The notes beneath the pieces were generated by a model, which saw nothing but the letters and a program-made list of their open reading frames with translations, was not told the origin of the DNA and made no database searches. A stretch of DNA of 64,000 nt from an uncultured Pseudomonadota bacterium (GTDB lineage Bacteria > Myxococcota_A > Polyangia > Nannocystales > Nannocystaceae), in contig CAJXVA010000001.1 in assembly GCA_913061055.1 (NCBI GenBank), forward strand, positions 53,062 to 117,061, in the 5' to 3' direction. A program made the translations under genes and the position numbers. Shown here one piece after another: positions 48,098-57,562 of this stretch; position 1 is the first letter of the stretch; each line of letters starts with the position of its first letter.

Positions 48098-49048
48098 CTA
48101 CAACGCCAGCTCGACTACGATCGGCCGGTGGTCGGACGTCAGCGTGTCGACCACAACCGCGGACGTGGGTGGTGCCCATTCGGTCCCCAGCAGAATGTAG
48201 TCGATGCGGATCGTCGGCTCGGTCGCAGGGAAGGTGAAGCCCGGGCGCTCGCCGATCCCCGCGTAGGCATCCGAGAAGACATCTTCGAGCGCTGCGAACG
48301 TGGACTCGGTCGGCTCCGCGTTGAGGTCTCCCATCAACACGACGTTGGGCCGCCCTGCGAGGGCATCGATGACTTCAGTGGCTTGCACCTCGCGTTCGGC
48401 GACGGTCAGGCCGAGATGGGTGTTTGCGATCGTGACGACGGCACCGCTGGGATGCATGACGTCCGCGATCGCCAAGATCCGCTGCTCCCCCACCGAGGTC
48501 AGGTCCTGGTGCGCCCGGGTTGCGATGGGATGCCGCGACAAGACGCTCAGTCCGTACTCACCACCCTGCAGTGGAATGGCGGCAAAGAACGCCGGCTCCA
48601 TCTCCGTCATCTCTCCCAAGACGTCGGCTTGAAAGACGTTGCCGGAGCGTGTCGTGTTTTGGTCGACCTCCTGCAGTGCCACGACATCAGGCTCCGCGTC
48701 GAGGATCACTTGCGCGACGGCCTCGAGACTCGACTCCGCTCCATGACGGACATTGAAGGTCATCACCACGAACGGCGTACTCTCGACCCCGGTACTGCTC
48801 TCACCGGCGGCTGTGGTCGAACTCGTCGCCGTCGTGCTGCTCGAGGTGCTCGCCCCCATCGACGTGGTCTCCGCGGTGGAATCCGCGGCGGTGCTCTCCA
48901 TTGCCCCGCCGCTGGAGGTCGAGCCCGGACCGGGCCCCGAAGTGGTGGCCGCGGCGGTCGTGCTCGCGGCGGGTGTCATGTCCGCCGGCTCCGGCGTACA
49001 GGCTCCGAGCGCGAGTGCCACACCCAACGTCCACTGCGGTCCATTCAT
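48098..49048 (-). CDS. Endonuclease/exonuclease/phosphatase-family lipoprotein
   Basis: VMTFNVRHG, DVVALQEVDQNT, VTIANTHLGLT, VLMGDLNAEP, RIDYILLG, LTSDHRPIVVEL. Confidence 0.92.
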   Translation of the reverse strand: MNGPQWTLGVALALGACTPEPADMTPAASTTAAATTSGPGPGSTSSGGAMESTAADSTAETTSMGASTSSSTTATSSTTAAGESSTGVESTPFVVMTFNVRHGAESSLEAVAQVILDAEPDVVALQEVDQNTTRSGNVFQADVLGEMTEMEPAFFAAIPLQGGEYGLSVLSRHPIATRAHQDLTSVGEQRILAIADVMHPSGAVVTIANTHLGLTVAEREVQATEVIDALAGRPNVVLMGDLNAEPTESTFAALEDVFSDAYAGIGERPGFTFPATEPTIRIDYILLGTEWAPPTSAVVVDTLTSDHRPIVVELAL

Positions 49049-49167
49049 CGCCGGCAAGCCTATCCCTGGGCGCAGGGCTGCGTGAGCGCGATATCGCGCC
49101 TGGCCGTTTTTCTTTCGATCCGGGTGAGGGGATCGATGGATGGGATGCGTTGAGAGGCCTGGAACCG

Positions 49168-50880
49168 ATGCGCGCTTTTCGAAACACCCTGCCGACCCTT
49201 GCTCTCCTCTTGCTCATTCCCGCCTGCGACTCGAAAGACGCAGACGAGACCCAATCGGACAAACCGGCTGAGAGTGGAAAGAAAGCGGCTGCGGAGGGTG
49301 CCGCAAAAGCGGCCGCAGGCCCCAGTGCTCTGAAGGCTGTTCAAGTCGCAGCGGGCAACAGTGCTGCGTGTGCCTTGATGAGCAACGGCACAGCCCGGTG
49401 CTGGGGTCGCAACAACAAGGGTGAGCATGGAATCGAGCCCTCGGACATCGATGCGGCCACGGCTGTGGCGGTGCCCGGAGTCAAGGACGCGACCGACATC
49501 TGGATGGGTGGCGACTCGGGCAGCTCGGGCGACATGGTCTGCGTGCGAACGAAGGCCGGCGCGATCTCGTGCTGGGGTAGCGCCGCCAACAAGCCGAAGA
49601 CCGATGGCAAAAAATGGACCGGCGCGGCCGAAGAGATTCCGGAGCTCAAAGGCGCCAAGGACATCGCGCTCGGAGGAGGCACGCAGTATGCCGTGATCGC
49701 CGACGGTTCGGTCATGGCCTGGGGTGGTAACGCGTTCAACTCGATCGGCAACGGCGACACGAGCCGGGGAGACAAAGGCCTGACCAAGGTTCCCGGCGTG
49801 GAGAAGGCCAAGGCGCTCGCAGCCGGACAAAACCACGCGTGTGCGCTTCTCGAAGACGGCAGCGTCATGTGCTGGGGCTACGTCACGCCCAAGCAGGCGC
49901 CCAAGAAGATCGCCGGCCTCAGCGGCGTCGTCGCGATCGGGTCGGGCTCGGGCAATAGCGATACGTGTGCGGTCATGGCCGACAAGAAGGTGCAGTGTTG
50001 GGGAGAGTCCCAGGAGCCCCGAGAAGAGAGCGGGCTGACCGACGTCTCGATGATGCGCTCGCGCAACCACAAGTGCGTGATGACGAATGCCGGCGGCGTG
50101 CAGTGCTGGGGCTACAACGATCGAGGACAGGTCGGCACCGGCGAGATCAAGGGCAGCAACGGCAAGAAGGATCCCGTCGTGGACCTGGGCAAGGCCGTGC
50201 ATGTGGACGTCGGAATGAACTTCGCCTGTGCCGCGCTCGAGGACGGAAACGTCAAGTGTTGGGGCTGGAACAACCGCGGGCAGCTCGGTGACGGCACGCT
50301 CATCGACCGCGCCAAGCCGGTCACCGTTGCGGGACTGACCGCCGACTCGCTGGCGCCCGCCAAGGATGGCGCCGACCAGGCTCAGGAAGCCGATGCGGCC
50401 ATGGATTGGAGCGGACTTCCCTCTGCCTGCACCAAGCCCTCGAAGATCGCCGCCGAGAACAAATACCTACAGGGCGAGTTCAACGTCATGAGCGCCTACG
50501 CCACCTCGCGCAGCGACGGCAAGTACGTGGACGTGAACCTGGCCACGTTCAAGATGGATCCCAAGCGACTGTTCGACGGCCCGCGCGGCAAACAGTTTCG
50601 ATTGGGCCTGAGCTTCGGGAAAGTGAACGTCGAGTCCAAAGAAGCCTTCGCGGTCGACGTCGGTGAGTACATCTTCGGCTTCAAGGAGGAGCGCAAGGTC
50701 GCCAGCACCGTGCAGCACAAGTCCGGCAGCAACATGCTGATGCGGCTCTCGCTCGAAGGCGCGAGCCCCGGCGCGGTGAGCATCGCGCACATGGACGACA
50801 CGTGGATCTGTGGTGAGCTGAAGCTCAAGACCAAGGAGTCGAGCTTCACCGGGCCCTGGGCGGCGCGTTTCGTGAAGTAG
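49168..50880 (+). CDS. RCC1-repeat beta-propeller lipoprotein
   Basis: LLLLIPACDSKD lipobox; repeats ARCWGRNNKGEHG, ISCWGSAANK, VMAWGGNAFNSIGNGD, VQCWGYNDRGQVGTG, VKCWGWNNRGQLGDGT. Confidence 0.92.
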   Translation: MRAFRNTLPTLALLLLIPACDSKDADETQSDKPAESGKKAAAEGAAKAAAGPSALKAVQVAAGNSAACALMSNGTARCWGRNNKGEHGIEPSDIDAATAVAVPGVKDATDIWMGGDSGSSGDMVCVRTKAGAISCWGSAANKPKTDGKKWTGAAEEIPELKGAKDIALGGGTQYAVIADGSVMAWGGNAFNSIGNGDTSRGDKGLTKVPGVEKAKALAAGQNHACALLEDGSVMCWGYVTPKQAPKKIAGLSGVVAIGSGSGNSDTCAVMADKKVQCWGESQEPREESGLTDVSMMRSRNHKCVMTNAGGVQCWGYNDRGQVGTGEIKGSNGKKDPVVDLGKAVHVDVGMNFACAALEDGNVKCWGWNNRGQLGDGTLIDRAKPVTVAGLTADSLAPAKDGADQAQEADAAMDWSGLPSACTKPSKIAAENKYLQGEFNVMSAYATSRSDGKYVDVNLATFKMDPKRLFDGPRGKQFRLGLSFGKVNVESKEAFAVDVGEYIFGFKEERKVASTVQHKSGSNMLMRLSLEGASPGAVSIAHMDDTWICGELKLKTKESSFTGPWAARFVK

Positions 50881-50901
50881 GAAGTCGGTATACTGGCCCG
50901 G

Positions 50902-51894
50902 ATGCGAGGGTGGACGTGGCTGGTGTGCGTAGCGTTGGTGGCCTGTCGTCCGTCGTCGGCCGCTGACGACGACAGTGGCAGCAGTGAGGCCAGCGACTCC
51001 ACCGCCACCGAGTCCTCGACGACAGCCACCAGCGGCACCACCACCACGGGCTCCAGCACCACGTCGGGTTCAGCGTCTTCGACCGGACACGCCGACTCGA
51101 CCGGCGAAGCTGCGCCCTGCAACGGTTCCCCCGCGTTGTGCGAGCGTCCGTACGACGCGGTGGTCTTTCCCGGCACGCACAACTCCGTCGCCGCGACCGA
51201 GAGCGGTTTTGGGGCGATCAATGCCAACCAGACCAAGCCCGTTGCCGACCAGCTCGTCGACGGGATTCGTGTGCTCCTGCTCGACGTGACCTACGACGAC
51301 GGGGAGACCGCGTTGTGCCACGGGCCGTGTGCACTCGGCTCGCGCCCGCACGTCGAAGTGCTCGCCGAGATCCGTACGTTCTTGGCCGACAACCCCCGCG
51401 AGATCCTCACGATCATCTATCAGGACTCGGTCACGCCGGAGGACATCGCGGCGGACTTCGAGCAGACCGATCTTCTCGACCTGGTCTACACCCACCAAGA
51501 TGGGCCGTGGCCCACGCTGGCTTCGATGATCGAAGCCGATACCCGGCTGGTCGTGACGGCCGAGAACTCGGGGCCCCCGCCGGCATGGTTTCACCGCGTC
51601 TGGGACCTGGCGTGGGACACCCCCTATACGTTCACGAGCCTCGAATCGTTTTCATGCGAGCACAACCGCGGCGAGGTCGAGCACCCGTTGTTCCTCCTCA
51701 ACCACTGGCTGAGCACCGAGGCGGGGTTGCCCGACGCGAGCATGGCTGCGCAGGCCAACGCCGCGGAGGTCCTGCTCGCCCGCGTGGCCGAGTGTCAGCG
51801 CGGCATGGGACGAACTCCGACGTTCATCGCCGTCGACTACTACGAGCAGGGAGACCTGTTCGAGGTGGTACAGATGCTCAACGCTCAGCCGTAG
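50902..51894 (+). CDS. PI-PLC X-domain-like phosphodiesterase, lipoprotein
   Basis: WLVCVALVACRP lipobox, S/T linker, AVVFPGTHNSVAATESGF, LVDGIRVLLLDVTYDDGETALCHG, NPREILTIIYQD. Confidence 0.85.
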   Translation: MRGWTWLVCVALVACRPSSAADDDSGSSEASDSTATESSTTATSGTTTTGSSTTSGSASSTGHADSTGEAAPCNGSPALCERPYDAVVFPGTHNSVAATESGFGAINANQTKPVADQLVDGIRVLLLDVTYDDGETALCHGPCALGSRPHVEVLAEIRTFLADNPREILTIIYQDSVTPEDIAADFEQTDLLDLVYTHQDGPWPTLASMIEADTRLVVTAENSGPPPAWFHRVWDLAWDTPYTFTSLESFSCEHNRGEVEHPLFLLNHWLSTEAGLPDASMAAQANAAEVLLARVAECQRGMGRTPTFIAVDYYEQGDLFEVVQMLNAQP

Positions 51895-51924
51895 TCTCGG
51901 TCCGAGTGCTGTAGTCTGGGCACG

Positions 51925-52230
51925 ATGTCTCGCACTCCCCTGGCTTGGACGTTCTGGACCCTCGTCGCCGCGACAAGTCTGCTCCCCCTCGCCTGCGAGA
52001 AGCCCGACAGCGTCGAGCTCGGACAGAACTGCAAGGGCTCCGCGGAGTGCAAGGATCCGGCCGATACCTGCCTGGCGATCGGCACGGTGAACCGATGCTC
52101 GATGGCATGTGCGAAGGACAGCCCCTGCCCCGACGGCTATGCGTGCGCCGTGACCGACCCCTCGACCCGCAAGCGCGGGATGTGCCTTCCGAAGGACGCG
52201 ATCAGCAAGTCGACCGTCACGGTGAAATGA
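51925..52230 (+). CDS. Small Cys-rich lipoprotein
   Basis: TLVAATSLLPLACEKPDSVELGQNCKGSAECKDPADTCLAI; lipobox and paired Cys. Confidence 0.75.
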   Translation: MSRTPLAWTFWTLVAATSLLPLACEKPDSVELGQNCKGSAECKDPADTCLAIGTVNRCSMACAKDSPCPDGYACAVTDPSTRKRGMCLPKDAISKSTVTVK

Positions 52231-52252
52231 CGGATGCGGGGGGTGGTGCGCT

Positions 52253-54388
52253 CTACTTCTCGGACCAGGAAGGCGAAGGTCCGTAGCTGGGTACTGGGCT
52301 CACCGGCGGGTCATCCTCGGGTTCCGCAGGTTTGGCGCGCGGCGCTTTCGCCCGCCGCTTCACTCGCTCGAGGGTCTCCGCGAGTTCGACCGCAAGCGGG
52401 TGGGAGTCGCCCCCGGCCTCCACCCACAGTCGCCTCGCTTCGTCGTAGTGGCTTCGGGCGACATCGAATCGGCGCCGACGCTGCGCGACGATTCCGAGGT
52501 TGGTGAGCGCCCGCGCGCGACGTAGATCTCCAGCCTCCGCCAGCCCAGCCTCCGCCCGTTCGAAGGCGCGTTGGGCCGCCGCAAGCCGCCCCTGGTCGAG
52601 CTCGATGAGGCCCAGGCTGTTGACGGTCATCAGCGTGGTTGGATGTGCCTCACCCAAGGCGCTGGACCGAGTCTGCAGTGCTTGCTGATAGTGCTGCAAC
52701 GCCTCCTCGTAGCGCTTCATCGACCGCAGAACACCACCGATGTTGTGATGGTGGCGAGAGGCGAGAAGGTGGTCCTTCCCATGAAGCTTCGTCTCCAGGG
52801 CGAGCGCCTCCTGGTGGGACGCGAGGGCCGCCTCGAAGTCGCCCAGGTTTTTGTCGGCGAGTCCGAGGTGCACCAACGCGCGAATCTTCTGCGCCGGCGT
52901 GCCCGCGTCCGAACGAGCGTGCGAAAGTGCCTCGACAAACGAGACGCGAGCCTCGGTCGGCTCCCCCATTCCGAGATCCAGGAGTCCACGCGCGTGAAGA
53001 ACATCGTCCTCGAGCTCGGCACGCGTGGCCGACTTCTCGACGGCCGACGTCGCGACATCGATCGACCTACGGGCACCTTGATAGTCACCGCGCTCACCCA
53101 TGATCGCCGCTTGCAGAAGCCAAGCCCGAGCTTCACTATCCGGCAGAGGACTGGCGGCCAGCGCAGCGTGCACGGCATCTTGGGCCTTGTTGTAGTCGCC
53201 CTCGTCCAGGCGGACCTGAGCGATGCGGAGCTGTTCCGCAACCACGGGTGACTCGGTGGGCTCGGAGGGCTCGGAGGGCTCGGAGGGCTCGACCGTGGCG
53301 GCCGGCGCTGAAGGGTCCGGTGTTGCGGCGGGTTGTGGGGTGTCGTCTCGGCCCGCCCGTGGCACCGCAAGCAGCAAAGCCACACCCACCGCCGCACCGA
53401 AACCCGCAGCCACCTTCCACGGCTGCGCCGGCCGCCGCCGTAGCGATCTCGCCACCGCTGCCATGTCTTCATGCCTCTGCTCCGGCTCCGTCGCGAGGCC
53501 ACGGCGAATCAGTGGCTCGAGGCGCTTGGGCAACCGCCCCTCGAGATCGATCTGGCCTGCCTGGACACTCGCGCGAATCGTCTGCATGTCCGATCCGGCA
53601 AAGGGCCGCCGTCCGCACAACGCCTCCGAAAGTGCCACGAAGAAGCTGAACTGATCGGATCGCGCATCGGCAGCCTCTCCCCCCCACTGTTCCGGCGCCA
53701 TGTAGGCAGGCGTCCCAATCGGTACCGTCGTTCGGGTCGCGTTCATGTCCTCAGTGACGAACGTGTCTGTGTCGGCAAACAGCGCCAACCCGAAGTCGGC
53801 AACCCGCGGTCTTCCTTTCTCGTCGACGACGACGTTGTCGGGCTTGAAGTCCCCGTGCGCCAAGCCGGCCTCGTGGGCACCGTGTAGACCGTCCGCGATC
53901 GCAGCGAACATCGCGATCATTTGTTCGGTGTCTGGACGCCCCTCGAGCCAATCTCGCAGGCTCCCCCCGTCCACGTGTTCCATCGCCAAGAACACGTGCG
54001 CCCCCTGACGGCCAACATCGTGGATCGCGACGATGTTCGGGTGCTGAAACTTGGCCATCATCCGGGCCTCTTCGACGAGCTGCTCCGCCGACCCCTCGAC
54101 GAGAATCTTGATCGCCACCGTACGGTCCAGCTCGGTGTCTCGCGCGCGATAGACACGACCCGTCGCCCCCCGACCGATCATCGATTCAACCTCGTAGCGG
54201 CCGAGCCGAGTTCCTGCCGTCAGCGGAACGACATCCTGGTCAGGAGCACTCGCTCCCGTCGCGAGCACGGCAACGAGTTGTCGGCAGTCATCGCAGGTGT
54301 CCAGATGCCCATCCAACTCGGCGAGCTGGCCCGGGTCGAGTTCTCCGCGCGAGAACGCGAAGACCACGGCGTCATCAGGACAGGGCAC
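52253..54388 (-). CDS. Ser/Thr protein kinase with N-terminal zinc-finger motif, TM and C-terminal TPR
   Basis: CPDDAVVFAFSRG...HLDTCDDCR; GRGATGRVYRARD; VAIKIL; LAHGDFKPDNVVV; VADFGLA; TM ~KVAAGFGAAVGVALLLAV; TPR. Confidence 0.93.
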   Translation of the reverse strand: MPCPDDAVVFAFSRGELDPGQLAELDGHLDTCDDCRQLVAVLATGASAPDQDVVPLTAGTRLGRYEVESMIGRGATGRVYRARDTELDRTVAIKILVEGSAEQLVEEARMMAKFQHPNIVAIHDVGRQGAHVFLAMEHVDGGSLRDWLEGRPDTEQMIAMFAAIADGLHGAHEAGLAHGDFKPDNVVVDEKGRPRVADFGLALFADTDTFVTEDMNATRTTVPIGTPAYMAPEQWGGEAADARSDQFSFFVALSEALCGRRPFAGSDMQTIRASVQAGQIDLEGRLPKRLEPLIRRGLATEPEQRHEDMAAVARSLRRRPAQPWKVAAGFGAAVGVALLLAVPRAGRDDTPQPAATPDPSAPAATVEPSEPSEPSEPTESPVVAEQLRIAQVRLDEGDYNKAQDAVHAALAASPLPDSEARAWLLQAAIMGERGDYQGARRSIDVATSAVEKSATRAELEDDVLHARGLLDLGMGEPTEARVSFVEALSHARSDAGTPAQKIRALVHLGLADKNLGDFEAALASHQEALALETKLHGKDHLLASRHHHNIGGVLRSMKRYEEALQHYQQALQTRSSALGEAHPTTLMTVNSLGLIELDQGRLAAAQRAFERAEAGLAEAGDLRRARALTNLGIVAQRRRRFDVARSHYDEARRLWVEAGGDSHPLAVELAETLERVKRRAKAPRAKPAEPEDDPPVSPVPSYGPSPSWSEK
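53261..53287. repeat. 9-bp coding tandem repeat GGCTCGGAG x3
   Basis: Encodes (EPS)n linker in the 52253..54388 kinase. Confidence 0.85.
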
Positions 54389-54447
54389 GATCAGAGTCTA
54401 GCCTTTCGAAGCGGGCGCGAGCCGCCTTGTCGGTGTAGGTTGCTCGC

Positions 54448-55311
54448 GTGAGTCCGTTGGCGGAAGCGTTTCGTCTCGAATGCAGCGCAGACGCGTGGAC
54501 CTCCGTCGAGCTGGAAGCGTGGTTGCTGGAGCGCATCGACCCGGATCTGGGTACGTCGCTCGGCTGTTCGCCGCGGGAGCTTGCATCGCAACTGGGCCGT
54601 GCCGCGGCCGCAGGACGGATCACGCCGACCAGCGCCCCCGACAGCACCGCGGAGCACTGCATCGCCGCGGCGTGCCTGGACGGGCGGGCACCGGCCATCA
54701 AGTACTTTCGCCGTACCTATCTCTTCAAGCTCCGCCCCACCCTCGCCTCCTACGGCCTCGATGAGGGCGCGATCGATGATGTCTTCTCCAAGGTCCTCGA
54801 CCGTCTCCTGCTGGTCGAAGGCGGGACCTGCAAACTCGTGGGCTACGCGGGGCAAGGTCGGCTGCGCGGACTCGTCAAGGTTTCCGCGACCCGCCTCGCG
54901 CTCGACGAAGTTCGCCGCCGAAGTCGGCATCCCGTCGCCAATGGTGACGACCTCAGCGGCCTCTCCGACCCCGAGCGCGACCCCGAACTGGCGTACCTCA
55001 AGAGCACGTACCGGGCTCACTTTCGGGAGGCCTTCGCTGCGGCCTCCGCCACGCTTGCCCCTCGTTCGCGCAACCTGCTTCGTATGCATCTCATCCACGG
55101 TGTGACCTTGCAGAAGCTCGCGACGGGCTACTCCGTGCACCGAGCCACCATCGTTCGCTGGCTGGCCCAGGCCCGGAAGGAGCTTCTCGAGGCGACCGAG
55201 GTCGAGATGCGAACGCGGCTCGGCGTCTCTGGAACCGAGCTGCGGAGCGTGATGGGCCTGATCGGTTCGCGGCTCGACGCAAGCGTCTCGCGCCTTCTCG
55301 ACACGCCCTAG
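54448..55311 (+). CDS. RNA polymerase sigma-70 family factor (Myxococcales-type)
   Basis: GRLRGLVKVSATRLALDEVRRRSRH...LAPRSRNLLRMHLIHGVTLQKLATGYSVHRATIVRWLAQARKELL. GTG start. Confidence 0.88.
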   Translation: MSPLAEAFRLECSADAWTSVELEAWLLERIDPDLGTSLGCSPRELASQLGRAAAAGRITPTSAPDSTAEHCIAAACLDGRAPAIKYFRRTYLFKLRPTLASYGLDEGAIDDVFSKVLDRLLLVEGGTCKLVGYAGQGRLRGLVKVSATRLALDEVRRRSRHPVANGDDLSGLSDPERDPELAYLKSTYRAHFREAFAAASATLAPRSRNLLRMHLIHGVTLQKLATGYSVHRATIVRWLAQARKELLEATEVEMRTRLGVSGTELRSVMGLIGSRLDASVSRLLDTP

Positions 55312-55326
55312 CAGGCTGAGGAAAGA

Positions 55327-55380
55327 GTCCCACGCAGTGCATGACAGCGCCCTCGCCATGCACTGCGTGGGACCTTTTTC
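55327..55380. terminator. Strong, probably bidirectional terminator between convergent genes
   Basis: Perfect 17-bp stem GTCCCACGCAGTGCATG ... CATGCACTGCGTGGGAC with 13-nt loop, then CTTTTTC; upstream GAAAGA gives U-rich sequence on the other strand. Confidence 0.92.
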
Positions 55381-55388
55381 TCCGCCTG

Positions 55389-55907
55389 CTAGAGCGAGTC
55401 AAGCGCCTCCATGTGGGAAGGGTTCACCTCCACCGGCTGGGGGCACTCGGCCTTGAAGTCGCGGACCATCATCCACTCCCCCTTGCCTGCCGGGCGGAGA
55501 GCACGGAACTCCCCCTCGAACTGCTTCTCAGTGTTCAGGTCACTCCACGCGAAACCGAACCGGTTGAGGGTCAGTCCGGTCATGTAGAGCGACATGTCGT
55601 AGTCGTCCTCCGAAAACAACGGATAGTGAACCGCGACCGACCGTCGGGGTTTGGCGTCCAACGGTAGGTCCCACATCTTCTCCCGCGCCTCCTCGGTGAT
55701 CTTGGCGATGCTACCCACGACGCAGCGGTCGGCACGCTTCGCCCTCAACTTCGCAAGCCTCTTCCGTTCGGCCTTCTCGAGCTTGATCGCTTTGCGTTCA
55801 GCCGCGCTCTGCCCGTAGGGCCCACAGGCTTGGGCGAGCTTTGGGACGGCCGCCGTGAGGGTGAAGGTGCCAAGAGCGAGGATGAGTAGTTTGGACGCCG
55901 TAGACAT
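55389..55907 (-). CDS. Hypothetical secreted protein
   Basis: MSTASKLLILALGTFTLTAAVPKLAQACGPYGQSAAERKAIKLEKAERKRLAKLRAKR; signal peptide. Confidence 0.65.
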   Translation of the reverse strand: MSTASKLLILALGTFTLTAAVPKLAQACGPYGQSAAERKAIKLEKAERKRLAKLRAKRADRCVVGSIAKITEEAREKMWDLPLDAKPRRSVAVHYPLFSEDDYDMSLYMTGLTLNRFGFAWSDLNTEKQFEGEFRALRPAGKGEWMMVRDFKAECPQPVEVNPSHMEALDSL

Positions 55908-56015
55908 GGTTCATCTCCCGAACGCCGCCATCGTTCAGGTGGCGCACGATTTCTCGAAGAAAGTCGAAAACCAACGGGATTTCGGAGCCTTGGACATCCG
56001 ACACGGCGTGCTCAC

Positions 56016-56654
56016 CTACGGCCGGCCCGGCTCCAGTACGAAGTCGAAACGGCACACCGCGGTCCGCTCACCGCCGGTCCCCTCGTACCGCATCGACATG
56101 ATCAGCGATGGGTCGATGAACGGGTCCATGTCATTGAACGGGTCCCCCTGGAAGTAGAGCTGGGTCGTCAGCGACCGGTGCCCAGGGGCATGGGCCTTCA
56201 CGTGAATGTGCGCCGGCCGATACTGACGCCCGTTGAGGTAGCGGCCAGGAACGATGGTCTGCACGCGGTAGTGGGCGTCGTCATCGAGGTCGAGGGTGGC
56301 GCGGAAGCGGTCGCCCTCGTTGTCGTACTGACCGGTGTGGTCCGCCTGCCAAACCTCCAACCACGCACCTGCGATCGGAAGACACCGCGTATCGACGACC
56401 GTTCCCTGAACCACGAGCGGTTCACCAAGCGCCGCTCCCCCGGTGAGGTCCATCCGGTGGGGAGAGCCTCGTTTGAAGAACGGGCCTTCGATGTTCTCCG
56501 CGGATGGTTCGCAGACGCGGGGCTCATCAGTGATGGGCACGGTGGTCGTTGCCGTGTCGGCAGCGATTCGGGTAGGCCGGCCGTTGCAAGCAGCGAAGGC
56601 CGCTGAGCCAGCAAAGCTCATGAGGACGTCTCGTCGAGTCGGGGATTTCGTCAT
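56016..56654 (-). CDS. Secreted intradiol ring-cleavage dioxygenase (protocatechuate 3,4-dioxygenase-like)
   Basis: TRRDVLMSFAGSAAFAAC N-terminus; ENIEGPFFKRGSPHR; GAWLEVWQADHTGQYDN; GRYLNGRQYRPAHIHVK (Tyr/Tyr/His/His iron ligands). Confidence 0.88.
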   Translation of the reverse strand: MTKSPTRRDVLMSFAGSAAFAACNGRPTRIAADTATTTVPITDEPRVCEPSAENIEGPFFKRGSPHRMDLTGGAALGEPLVVQGTVVDTRCLPIAGAWLEVWQADHTGQYDNEGDRFRATLDLDDDAHYRVQTIVPGRYLNGRQYRPAHIHVKAHAPGHRSLTTQLYFQGDPFNDMDPFIDPSLIMSMRYEGTGGERTAVCRFDFVLEPGRP

Positions 56655-56806
56655 GGGGGTTCTCTCGAAGCCCCAACGACGCCGGTCGACGAGTGGCGCA
56701 CGGAATTCGTCGCCCGTACGCTGCTCCTTTTCCAGTGGTGGGACTCGACCTCAACGTCGTCGGAGACCCGGCTCTGGCGGTCTTCCGGGAATCGCCTGAG
56801 TCGGAA

Positions 56807-57430
56807 TCAATGCCACGTCATCCGGAAGCGGACCGTTCCCGCAGCGGTATCGACGCACTCCACAAAGACTTCACCCTGTACCGCGGCAAGATCGAGCAGC
56901 GCCTGAAAGGCCCCGGCGATCGCACGCAGATACACCTCAGAGGCGAGGACCTCAGCCGGCATCTCCTCAAAGTCCAGCGCCGCCGTGTCCGCGCCCAGGT
57001 CGACGAACCGTGGCTCGCCGCCGCCGCGGTACAGACTGCTCCACGCCCGCCGGCTGGTCTTGAGGAGTCCCTTCGGGCTGAGGCCGAACACTTTGCGGAC
57101 CCCCTCGATGAAGGGCCGCAACAGCCGTTGATCCATCGCGGTCGTGAGCGACTCGCGCGCGCGCTCAAAGTCGCTGTTGGGGCCACATGTCGCCTCGACC
57201 GCGTGGCTGAGGACGATGTCCACCTGCAGCGGAATCCACGCGGTGCTGATCGCGTTTCGGATCTTGGCCAGCGACTCCGCACCGATCGCGTCGTGAAGCT
57301 CCTGCACCCGCTCGCCGGCGAGTCGCTCGGCGATGGTGAGGCTGACCTTGACCTGCGTCGCCTTGATCTGCGGCTGTCGGCGGACCTCCTCCACCAGCCC
57401 TGTGTACTCGAAAGCCACGCCGTCTGCCAT
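56807..57430 (-). CDS. Hypothetical protein, possibly Myxococcales-restricted family
   Basis: Coherent helical protein (FEYTGLVEEVRRQPQIKATQVKVSLTIAERLAGERVQELHDAIGAESLAKIRNAISTAWIPL). Confidence 0.6.
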   Translation of the reverse strand: MADGVAFEYTGLVEEVRRQPQIKATQVKVSLTIAERLAGERVQELHDAIGAESLAKIRNAISTAWIPLQVDIVLSHAVEATCGPNSDFERARESLTTAMDQRLLRPFIEGVRKVFGLSPKGLLKTSRRAWSSLYRGGGEPRFVDLGADTAALDFEEMPAEVLASEVYLRAIAGAFQALLDLAAVQGEVFVECVDTAAGTVRFRMTWH

Positions 57431-57562
57431 GCGGGACCGCGCGCGGAATCGTGGTCCTGCAGCTCTTTGGTCTGGTGGCCTTTGCGTGCCTCAACAGCGC
57501 CTGCGGCGGCGCACCGTCTGCGAGCACCGACGCGACGAGTGGAGAGGCGGTAGGGTACTTCG

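Noticed and set aside
53261-53287. GGCTCGGAG tandem repeat considered as phase-variation tract
   Set aside because: 9-bp unit keeps frame, so length change only alters an EPS linker; no switch expected.
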